Shown here piece after piece: positions 1 to 9,148 of a stretch of 64,000 nt of DNA. The stretch is from positions 38,583,098 to 38,647,097 of the forward strand of contig OX393549.1 in NCBI GenBank assembly GCA_947650365.1. The letters are read 5' to 3'. Source of the stretch: Chamaelirium japonicum (lineage: Eukaryota; Streptophyta; Magnoliopsida; Liliales; Melanthiaceae). The position numbers and the translations under genes are program-made. The stretch's first letter is position 1, and each line of letters opens with the position of its first letter. The notes beneath the pieces were generated by a model. It worked only from the letters and a program-made list of their open reading frames with translations. It was not told where the DNA came from and searched no databases.

Positions 1-110
1 GCTGACGGGGCAAAGGAAGGGTCGGAAGGGGCTGTCGGGGCAGAGAAAGGGGGCGGAGAAGACTGTCGGGGCAGATGAGGGGGGGCGGAGGGGCTGTCGG
101 CATAGTCACA
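1..110. repeat. GC-rich minisatellite, left block
   Basis: Imperfect tandem copies of a purine-rich GGGGCAGAGGAAGGGGGCGG-type unit of roughly 30-45 bp. It is the same repeat as the larger block at 570-905. The ORFs through it are low-complexity Gly/Arg-rich translations in several frames, so I do not call them genes. It continues beyond the left edge. Confidence 0.8.
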
Positions 111-569
111 AAAATCTCCGATTTATTGAAAAAATCGCGTTTAAAACGCGACTAACAACTCTGCCGATTTTTTGCCGATTTTAACCCCGATTTAATCAAG
201 TCACAAAAATCGCCGATTTATTCGGTGATTTTTTGAATAAAACGGATTAAGTCGGCCGCTTTTTGTGACAACGTGATTTTATTTTAAGTTATTCTGCGGG
301 TCTATGTTACCGCACGATTAATAATCGACTGGCCATTGTTCTCTGAGAGTAAACAGTTTGATCCCTCTCTTCTCCGACCGCGGGGCGACACAGGGCCACA
401 GGCTAGGGCCCCGAACTTGCTGAATTTTTTCAAATTTTACCCTCGCCGATTAAAACCCGAACCCGTTTTTTTTGCCGACTTTTACCTGTTTTTTTCCCGA
501 ACTTTCCGATTTTCACCGAACTTTATCGAGTTTTACCCTTGCCGACTTATTGCCGAACCCGAACTTGGT
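111..569. other. AT-richer spacer between the two minisatellite blocks
   Basis: Contains many short copies of GCCGATTTT and its variants (for example near 160-230 and 440-560), some in inverted orientation (TCACAAAAATC at 103-118 and 200-210). No gene is recognisable. It may be the internal region of the minus-strand retroelement whose LTR lies at 987-1127, but that is inference. Confidence 0.4.
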
Positions 570-905
570 GACTATGGCTGTCGGGGCAAAGGGAGGGGGC
601 GGGTGTTGCTGGCGGGGCAGAGGGAGGGGGCTGGCGGGGCAGAGGAAGGGGGCGGAGGGGGCTGTCGGGGCAGATGAGGGGGGCGGAGGGGCTGTCGGAG
701 CAAATGAGGGGGGGCGGAGGGGCTGTCGGGGCAGAGGGAGGGGGCGGGTGTTGCTGGTGGGGCAGAGGGAGGGGGCGGGTGGGGTTGGCAGGGCAGAGGG
801 AGGGGGCGAGTGGGGCTGGCGGGGCAGAGGAAGGGGGCGGAGGGGGCTGTCGGGGCAGATGAGGGGGGCGGAGGGACTGTCGGGGCAGAGGAAAGGGGGG
901 GTGGA
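570..905. repeat. GC-rich minisatellite, main block
   Basis: About nine imperfect units built on GGGGCTGTCGGGGCAGA and GGGGGCGGAGGGG, purine-rich on the + strand and therefore G-quadruplex-prone. It sits directly inside the short LTR/primer-binding site at 973-1127, so it is probably internal sequence of that element. The ORFs across it (336-992) are shadows of the repeat. Confidence 0.8.
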
Positions 906-972
906 GGGGGGCTATCGAGGGGAAGGAGAAGCCGGAGGTGCTGTCGTCGCCGTCGTCGCGCGAGAAACCCTA

Positions 973-1127
973 GAGCTCTGATACCATGTTAGAAGATGAC
1001 GGCTAGGATTTGGAGAGGAATAGAATGCATTCCATTGAGGGACTCAAGCCCAATATATGTACATGTATCACTATACGATCCGACTTTACTGTACAGTAAA
1101 CCCGACCCATCTATATGTACATTAACA
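973..1127 (-). mobile_element. Short LTR with tRNA-Met type primer-binding site (TRIM or Copia)
   Basis: Read on the - strand, an LTR of about 141 bp runs from TGTTAATG (1127) to TTCTAACA (987). It is followed at once by TGGTATCAGAGCTC (986-973), the classic primer-binding site complementary to initiator tRNA-Met. The TG...CA termini are intact. The LTR length suits a TRIM. The partner LTR should lie to the left and is not in the window, so only one end is seen. Confidence 0.7.
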
Positions 1128-1132
1128 GTGGC

Positions 1133-1759
1133 ATTAGAAGAAGAGGAAGGCTCTCATTTGCCTTCTTATCTACGAAACCGGAATAGTGTTTGTTATTACC
1201 TATAATGGGCTAAAATATCATTGTGCATATAATAGGAGAATGACAGGCCTAAGGCAATAATGACTTTTGTTTGGTGGGTGCTTACGTTCAATCACAACCT
1301 TTTTATTTTCATAAAATGCCTCTATGTAATCTTCTTTTGAAAAAATCCAATTTTGGAGTCCTTAAGCTAGGATTTTCATAATGGTAAACAACTTCTATTG
1401 AGTAAAGATAATGGTGTAAGATGGCGAAGTGCCCCTCTCTTTGTGAGTTGCCTTTGAACCTTGCCCATAGGTAAAGGTTTGTTTAGCAGTGTTATCTAGA
1501 CAGTTGGGCATGAGCCAAGTGTCAAGTCTCTCTCAACGTGTTTGACACTTTAAAACCCTGAAAGACGCACCTCCATGCAAAAGAGATGTATAGATGTTCC
1601 AATATAGAAAAATATGTGTAGGAGTTGACTAACCAATGTACTTGGTTAAGAAGAGTTGCATATCATGTTACGCCATATTGATGAGAAAATAGAAAATGCC
1701 GTTAATACACTACTAGAAGTATCCAGACACTTCAGTTTGTATGGGGAGTAAAAGGAAGA
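1133..1759. other. Unassigned sequence
   Basis: AT-rich, without a long ORF or recognisable repeat. It lies between the short LTR and the first LINE motifs and could be the eroded 5' part of the LINE, but I see no motif that shows it. Confidence 0.3.
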
Positions 1760-3470
1760 ATCTTATTTGAGCCTCACCATCAATGGTTCTCTCTTTTAAC
1801 CCTACACAGAGCATTCTCTTCAAGTGTAATTTTTAGAACGATCCAAATGTCTTTTTAGATCTTGACTGGTCTATTATTGAATTCAAGAGGATTTCTGATT
1901 TCTTCAAACTTGACTCGGACTTCTTGGAAGCCTATTTTATACAAACGATGTTTGATTTGGAGAGAGATGGCACCTCAGGGCTTGATGTCTTTCCTAGTTT
2001 TTGTTCCAGAAATAATGGGTCATCGCGGGTAAGGATCTTTGCAGATTCCTCACAACTTTCTTTCATTGTAAATCTACCTCTCTTCTCTTTATTTCTCATG
2101 GATTATCCTAATTCTGAAGAAAGATGAAGCATAGTCCATATCTGATTACAAAACGATCACTCTCATTTAGAGTAAAAGTTAAATTATCACTAAAATTTTG
2201 GCAAGCAAACTTCGTTCCATTAGGAACTTTCTCGTCAATGATAACAAGTCGACTTTTATCAAAGGAAGGAATATCCTAGATAGCATAGAAATTAGAAACA
2301 TGAAGTGATTTCCACCTTAAAGAATCAGAGCGGAAGGGTTCTTCTCAAATTAGATTGGAAGCTAGCACTGACCAAGGGAAAGAGCTGGTGCCTTCATAAT
2401 AGATTTTGATCATATTCATTGGGGGTTCTTGATGAAAGTTCTTATAGAACATAGTGTTTCTCCTCCAGATGTCTGGATAGAATATGGTCCTGCCTTTCTT
2501 CTTCTAAGTTATCATGTTTTTTTTAGAGAGTCAAAGGTAATCATTTTATGATGGGAAGGCGTTTCAAGCAAGGCTGCCCACTTCCCTATATCTCTTTATT
2601 CTTGGTGTAGACATTTTTGGTACTATAATAAAGAAGGTCTTTTCTCTAAACGACATCAAAGGGTGAGGGGATTTGGGGTGGTCAACCTCTAATCTTCATT
2701 CTTCTGATGATGTTCTTCTCGTTAGATATTTCATTTGGTCTAAAGACCAACTTCCAGAAGAGTCCTCTTCTCTATTTGAAGGATACTGAGGAGCTCAATG
2801 TTAGGCTTCATATTAATTATCTTGGGCTCTTGGCATACCCATGAATGATAAAAAAAGCTAAGAGCTATCATCATTGAAATTTAAGAAAAGGTTCTCAAGA
2901 TGGAAAGGCAAATATCTTTCACTCGAAGGTGGGCTGATACTTGTCAATGCTGTCCTTTCTACCATTCCTTATTTCCTTGCATTTTATTACTTCCCTTATT
3001 GGGTTATTTTCAAGATATATAAGACAAAAAAACCATTTCTGTGGAGGGGTACATATGCCAGTGGACTTTTACAATCTTATGAAGTGGGACTTCGTCTGCA
3101 AGCCCAAGACTCAAGGTGGTCTAAGGAGTTAAATCTCAGAGTATTCAACAAATCCATGCTTGGGAACTGGTGGTAGCAACTTCCTTAGAGCCAAGGTAAT
3201 AAAGCTAAATATATCAGTAGATTTTCTCATATTCAAGTCCACAATAGAATTTCAGGTAAAATCTCACGTTTTCGGAATGACATAGTTAAAGTTAAAGGCG
3301 CATACAAGTGTGGCCACAAATTAATTCTAGGTGAGGTCCCTAAAATTTGTTTCGGGGAGGACATATGGGTCAGAGACTATCCCTTCATCAACATTTTCCC
3401 AAAACTTGAATTACCCAATTCTGGCGTTTTCGTAACAAGTATATGGGCAGATACAACTGGATATCCCTTC
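1760..3470 (+). pseudogene. L1-type LINE ORF2 (reverse transcriptase) remnant
   Basis: Decayed non-LTR reverse transcriptase, recognisable in pieces in order: STFIKGRNILDSI (about 2250-2283), KSGRVLLKLDWKLA-like (2320-2365), DHIHWGFLMKV (about 2410-2440), KQGCPLP (about 2565), then the long C-terminal stretch at 2874-3176 with SRWKGKYLSLEGG and FLWRGT. The final part resembles the domain after the RT, with ICFGEDIWVRDYPF near 3350-3385. This order matches ORF2 of plant L1-clade LINEs. Stops and frameshifts break every part, so it cannot encode an active enzyme. The 3' end meets an unrelated Ty3/gypsy fragment. Confidence 0.8.
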
Positions 3471-3483
3471 AATGAGGCAATTG

Positions 3484-3830
3484 AGGTGTATCCTGGCACA
3501 ACTCCAATTTCTACTGCAACTTATCTTATGGCACCGATGGAATTGCAGGAGTTGAAGGACTGCAAGATCTTCAAGGTAAGGGTTTTATTCAACCTAGCAC
3601 TTCTACTTGGGGTGCACTAGTTCTTTTTGTGATGAAAAAGGGATTATTATGACTTTGTGTGGACAATAGGTAGATGAGCATTCACTTTGAAAAACAAGTA
3701 TCCTTGCCACGGATATATGACTTGTTTGATCAACTGAGAGGATCACAATTCTTTTCGAAGATAGATTATTCTTTGGTTACCACCAATTGAGAGTGAAGGA
3801 TGCCATTTGGGTTGAATAATGTTCTTGAGG
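3484..3830 (+). pseudogene. Ty3/gypsy reverse transcriptase fragment
   Basis: Recognisable segments in order are EVYPGTTPIS, ATYLMAPMELQELK, LCVDNR, SLPRIYDLFDQLRGSQ, FFSKIDYSL and MPFGLNNV. These match the N-terminal part of plant Ty3/gypsy reverse transcriptase (family consensus APYRMAPAELKELK, YPLPRIDDLFDQL, FSKIDLRSGYHQ). There are several frameshifts, stops and a missing block before the MPFGL motif. It is a short debris fragment with no LTR attached. Confidence 0.8.
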
Positions 3831-4639
3831 CCCGTAAAGGTCATATAAACAGTCAAAATACCAGCTTATTTTGTAAACTTCATATTAACACTCAGCTGAA
3901 TTTGGCGTGGTTAGGTACTGCCTTATGCTGGTTACTTATATTTGTGTCTTAGGTACTCTCTTATGCTAATTGCTTTATGTTTGGGGCTTCATGGCCAACA
4001 CTTCATTTCCATATTTTCTTCAAGTTATCAGATACTATCATATGCCTGGTTTGGAATAAACGGTTTGAAAATGCTGTTATCTAGGAGACTTGTAGGAGGT
4101 GTTATTGTTACAGTTAAAGGTGGCATAAAGTACAAGGCCATAGATCTTTCACCTCAAGTTGCATTTGCATATGATACATGGGTATCCAAATTCCCTTTTC
4201 ACCTGCATGTTAACTATAGTTTAATTAGCTTTTATTGTACAAAGTGTGGCAAGAAGAAACAGTCTCAATAGTAAACTTAGTATAATTATGTTGGTAAATT
4301 TAGAGAAATTCTGAAGCTGTTGGTATTTTTGCTTTCATACATGGCTTATCACAACTTCTAAAATTGAGGTTCTACAGTAGATTTCTTGCACAGTGATTTG
4401 TATTAGGCAGGATTTTGGAGAACATGTGCTAAGGTATAACCCTACAAGCAATCCACCGTATGTTCTATAAGCATGACTGGGTTTCAATGACCATTAGATA
4501 TATCAAACAGATCAATTTTCATGTGTTTTTGTTGCTTTTGTTATGATTATGTTGCATAATCTCAACCGATGTGTTTTGTTGTTCAACTGATACTTGATTC
4601 TTCCTGTAAAAGGTGAATAAAGTCTCCTTTTTATCCTAG
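3831..4639 (+). other. Unassigned sequence just upstream of the thioesterase exons (probable intron)
   Basis: Contains an ORF of 109 codons (3942-4271) that I do not recognise and do not consider a gene. I looked here for the thioesterase exon expected just upstream (encoding the stretch before DIPEYL) and did not find it. The stretch is therefore either intron or sequence that replaced the 5' part of the gene. Confidence 0.4.
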
Positions 4640-7280
4640 GATATCCCGGAATATTTGGAAGGATGCAGGTTTCTCCCAAAGCTTAACAATGAACTTCCAA
4701 ATGAAAGGAACTCTACTTATAAGGAAAGATTCAGTAGATTAGAGAATTTGGTTCTTATCATGGTTAGTACAAGAAACCTTCTGCTACCATTACAAGTTTT
4801 TTTTTTTTGATTGCTGCAAAAAAAAAAAGTGTCCGTAGTGCTAGGACCACCTTGCATGTTGTGCTTCAAATTATTTACCGGTGTTCCAATTTTTTCTTTT
4901 GTTATCATTAAAGACTGAGTTTGTGTCTATTGCTGATTAGTTCGAGCAGGACGCAGTCTTGATTCCTCGGGAGACAGCCTGGTTTGGATACTATCCTGAT
5001 GGCGCCTTTAGTCCGGTTTTGCCTCCACAACAGGTACTTATCTTAATCTGTTCTATTTCTTGCTCTGCTGCCAGTTGGTTTGCATGCATGCTACTATTGG
5101 GATACAAAACAATGTGGATCTGATGTTAAGGCAATTATATCTCTCTGAATAGGTTATCCATGATTCTCTAAAATGAAAATATCTTGAATCATGGATATGT
5201 ACATGAAAACATAGACATCATTGACTGCATATGACATCAAGGTTAGGAAACCATACATCTTTTCTTTATGTGCAAATCAGATGATATTTAACCAAATAGA
5301 CGTAAAATGCAGAATGATAGAACACAAATGAAGCCACGATAAAGCAAAGCAAACTATGAAGAAAACACCATGAATTTTACATGGAAAATCCTTCAATGTG
5401 AAGGGAAAAACCATGAGACCTACTCCAGCCAATAATTTTCCACCATGATAAAATTACATAATTCTCACTAGATAAAACTAGAGGATTGCCACCATCAAGA
5501 GACAAATACCTCTTGGGTGACAACAAGAACTTCACTAATCAAAGTGGACTTCTTGCTCAGATAAGGAAACTGAAAACACCTCAAACCTTCTTATAAACTC
5601 TCTCTGAGAAAACCTTTCCCCTCATTTTTCCTCTCCCTCGTGTTTATACCTTTTTCTCTTTTATTTTGACTACTAGGACTCACACTGTGGATGCTAGGGT
5701 TCGACACAACAAGGCTTCTTGTATATATAGGAGAAAAGGGATAGATCCTCGGTTTTAAGGGGGGCAGGAGACTGGAATCGTATGGGACTCTGATTTCCCT
5801 TGATTTTCATGTGGTTGGCTGGTCCCACCTACCTCATGGACCTGAACACCATGCCGAGGCCCACAATACTCCTCCAAGCCCATGAGAAAACCAAACAATG
5901 GCCCATTACTTGGGATCCATACAGGCCAACTCTTTTCAAAGCTCAAGCTTTTCCATCCTAAAAAAGCTCTCTTCCTACTTTGGTTAAAAGACTCTTGTTT
6001 ACTTCTGCATGTCTGGAATTCTCAATTAAGCCATTTTCTTTTGTTCTTCAATTCCACTTGCTTTTTTGCCAGAGTTCTACCATAATTTCTACCTTAGTAG
6101 GGTCAATCTCATCGTTTTTTACTAGTGAGTCTCTAGCAAACCATTTGCATGGCCATTTCGTAGCCTTTTGTGGTTCTTGGACTCGACCCTTTTCTGAGTT
6201 TTCTCCCATCAACTTTTACAGTTCTACCCATGCGTGCATTTTAACATTTTTTGTTTTACCCCCCATGTATGCTTGCACTGAAATCACTATTGTTTCGGGC
6301 TTTTGTTCATTTATTGTCATTTGCTATGGGTCATGCCTGAGGACTCCATTGTGTGTCCCATACATTCCATTTTTACAGTGGATCTAATTTGGATTGATAG
6401 TCTATTCTTGTTGCTCCCATCTTGGTGTTACATCCACTTGTGCTAGCGGCTTATCCATCTTTGGTCACTCTTTGTTGAGGGTCTACCTAGGTGTCTCATA
6501 AAACCTTTTCATTGTCGATCCTTTTCTAGTCTTGCCATTAGTTCCTTTTTGCACAGCTTTGATACTTCTCATGGTTTTCTGGAAAGTAGAGATCTAAAGC
6601 TTTGGAATCTCTGATATCTGCCTTTAAAAGAACATCTTGGTTTCGAGTTCTTGAACCTATTATAACTCTCACTTAAAGGGACATCTTGGTTTATGTGATG
6701 ATGATCATGTAAATCTTCAAAAACCTTACTTGGATCTTCCTTGTCACCGTTAAACTTCAAAGTATAATCATTTGTGGGTACACCAACTTATTGCTATCAT
6801 CATTTTGACAGTCAAAATATTCATCATAACAAATAGATTTCACGGTATTTTTTTTAATATTTTAATATTACTTTAGTCTGGCTAAGTAAGAAAATAGGCT
6901 TCATTGTCGATATTTTTTACGAGTTAATCGGACTATGATTCACAAATCTTAGAAAATTGGTTAAGACAGTCCAATGTGTGTTTGGGTATCTTTTTCCATC
7001 TATAGGCTATTGTCTTTACTAAATGCATACCCAACTCACATCGCAGACCGCGCTCTACATCGAGGACTGGATCGGCCTGAAGACGTTGGATGATGCCGGG
7101 AAGGTTAAGTTTGTCAGCACGCCAGGTGGCCATCTTAGAATCTCGCGGAGTGAGATGAGAAAGCATGTAGTGCCTTACCTGGAGGACGGATCACCGAGAA
7201 AGCAAATCGCGGGACCATCGCGCTCCCAGTGGTGGTTTTCATCAGCTTGGAATACTGTGATGGATAGGGTGGGACTATAA
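4640..7280 (+). CDS. Palmitoyl-protein thioesterase-like protein, 3' exons only
   Basis: Three exons give an uninterrupted 149-residue C-terminal half: 4640-4762 (DIPEYLEGCRFLPKLNNELP...), 4941-5033 (FEQDAVLIPRETAWFGYYPD...) and 7047-7280, ending in TAA. All are in phase 0 and bordered by AG and GT (donors GTTAGT and GTACTT). The family removes palmitate from cysteines of proteins, usually in the lysosome or vacuole. The segment LYIEDWIGLKTLDDAGKVKF followed by GGHLRIS is diagnostic; the His of GGH corresponds to the catalytic histidine of the alpha/beta-hydrolase triad. The nucleophile serine and the signal peptide belong to upstream exons not found here. The 2-kb last intron (5034-7046) carries retroelement debris. 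Either the upstream exons lie left of the window beyond a TE-filled intron, or this is a truncated copy. The intact frame and splice sites favour a functional gene. Confidence 0.8.
5260..6480. other. Retroelement-like filler in the last thioesterase intron
   Basis: The block near 5360-5470 (ACATGGAAAATCCTTC, GAAGGGAAAAACCATGAGA) resembles untranslated or LTR sequence of plant Copia elements. A TATA-like tract followed by a GC-richer region comes after it (5715-5880). No terminal repeats or target duplications could be defined. The short ORFs here have no recognisable product. Confidence 0.35.
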
Positions 7281-7504
7281 CCAATGACCGTCTGCTGGTG
7301 TCAGTCTTCTGCTCGGTGTGTCGCTTCCGCTCGCTGGTGTAGTGGCTTCATGTGGGCCAGGTGGACCTCTCTCTTGTGGCTATGTAGCTGTGCACCTGTG
7401 CGGTGATTCTTGGGTCTAGCTAGGGCCCCACTATGTACAATTACCAATAACCAAAGAAATATTAAATGTAAGCACTCCATTTCTCGTTTCTTCGAGTTCA
7501 AGAC

Positions 7505-7881
7505 TAGGGCTGGCAATTTCGGACCCGACACGAAGTTAGCGGGTCTGGGTCAGGGCTAAACGGGTTTGGGTCATAAACGGGTCGACACGATAGACCTGTT
7601 TAATAAACGGGTCGGGTCCGGGTTTAGGGTCTGGACACGGTAGATCCGGGAAGACCCGTTTAAAATTCAACGGGTCGGGTCGGGTTGGGTCTACCTGCAA
7701 TCCGAGACTGCAATATATAGTATCAGCGGGTCTATCGGATTAGGTCGGGTCGAGTCAGATTGGGTCGGATCGGGTCAACTGAATAAATTTGTGGTAAACG
7801 GGTCTTATCGGGTCTACCCGTTTTGGACACAACCCAAAACTAGACACGACCTGAATCCGACCCGACCCATTGCCACCCCTA
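7505..7881. mobile_element. Non-autonomous hAT element (family 1, copy 1)
   Basis: Bounded by TAGGGCTGGCAAT at the left and ATTGCCACCCCTA at the right, which are imperfect inverted repeats. It is flanked by near-identical 8-bp duplications TTCAAGAC (7497-7504) and TGCAAGAC (7882-7889), as expected for hAT transposons. The interior is mostly degenerate CGGGTCGGGT/ACCCGAC repeats and has no transposase. It lies about 220 bp downstream of the thioesterase stop codon. A related copy is at 34493. Confidence 0.8.
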
Positions 7882-8054
7882 TGCAAGACTTCTGCAGCCG
7901 TTGGTGCATTGTATGAGGTTACCAAATGCATAGTTTGATCATATACATTAAATATTAATCTCAACCTTATGTGAAGCCCGGTATCGTATATACCAGGTTT
8001 GCTGAGTATAAGAAAAAAAAAAACAAAACTCACCTGGCGAGGCGATGTCAGAGG

Positions 8055-8353
8055 TAGGGGCGCAACTTGGTTCGGGTCAAACCTAGAACTGATCCGACAA
8101 CCAGACCTTAATGGGTTGGTTCGGTTTGGATTTTTACCAATCTTGGGTCGGGTCTGGTTCTATATTTTGCAGACCCGAAGGGATATTTGTTTGGTTCCGA
8201 TTTTGGGTTTGGTACGACCGAATCAATCCGAGCCAAACCTTTCATGGTTTGGTTTCAGATCTCAATGGGTCGGTTCTGGGTTAGGAAAATTGGAACCGAC
8301 CGTAAGTAGGTTTGGTTCCAGTCTGCGGCAAAACCGAACCGAGTTGCACCCTA
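8055..8353. mobile_element. Non-autonomous hAT element (family 2, copy 1)
   Basis: Starts TAGGGGCGCAACTTGG and ends GAGTTGCACCCTA, inverted repeats of each other with small differences. Flanks GTCAGAGG and GTCATAGT agree at 6 of 8 positions, a plausible decayed 8-bp target duplication. The interior is rich in GGTTCGG/CCGAACC repeats and has no coding capacity. A fuller copy with a perfect duplication is at 35347-35880. Confidence 0.75.
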
Positions 8354-8610
8354 GTCATAGTTAGTGTGAAAAACAAGCCCTCTGCTACAACTTTTTGTTA
8401 TTTGTTTTTTTTTTCATAAAATATTATTTTGAAAGTAACCCACAGAGAAATTAACATCTTGATCTAAGAAAAAAAAAAGGATGATTTTACACAAGTTTTG
8501 ATCATTCTCTGATAAAAAAAAAATTATTTAAACTCTTAATGGCACATTAAAAATATGATTTGCTGCCTCTCAACTGAATTCCTGTATTACTAGACTTCAG
8601 TACCCAACAG

Positions 8611-8697
8611 GTAAATAAGATCGCAGAGGCCGGATACCTGATTCCAGATGTAAAAAGGCGCAACTTGTTGAACCAGATTCTTCGAGATGGGCCGTGA
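8611..8697 (+). CDS. Possible orphan terminal exon, unrecognised protein
   Basis: Directly after a good splice acceptor (ACCCAACAG) an 87-nt open stretch encodes VNKIAEAGYLIPDVKRR... and ends in TGA, 28 residues in phase 0. Its balanced composition looks more like coding sequence than its surroundings. It lies between the thioesterase stop (7280) and the convergent esterase gene (9007). I do not recognise the protein and found no partner exon. It could be an alternative last exon of the thioesterase gene, a leftover of another gene, or chance. Confidence 0.3.
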   Translation, partial: VNKIAEAGYLIPDVKRRNLLNQILRDGP

Positions 8698-9006
8698 AAA
8701 ACCCCAGTAACTTTGTTATTTTGAATGTAACAACGTTCGCTTTGGAATTCATCGTATATAATACATCCTATTAATAGGAAAACAAAGAATCGGGGGGAAA
8801 AAAATTACAAAAATAGGAACTTCGGTGCTTCCAGAAATCGCAGGGTAGCATTACACGTGTGACCCCATACCTCGGATGCCTCACATGCATTTTATCAAGT
8901 ACCAACTCAGTACCATTCTTCGTTAAAGACCGCGGACAGCAGGACAGGGCCATACGCTTCGTATAATGGAGCACCCCAGGTTCATTAGCAGCTATATATT
9001 GCCTCC

Positions 9007-9092
9007 TCAAGTCGCGAAACGGTCAATCATGTGCTGTATAACGTCCGCACCTTCCGAGTGTATAATGGAATCCTTAACCTGTCAGCACACCC

Positions 9093-9148
<56 letters not shown>

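Noticed and set aside
336-992. Several overlapping Gly/Arg-rich ORFs
   Set aside because: They lie in a minisatellite and occur in multiple frames of the same repeat; no start context, splice pattern or family match.
3942-4271. 109-codon ORF as a host gene
   Set aside because: No recognisable motif, no splice-consistent partner, and surrounded by transposon debris.
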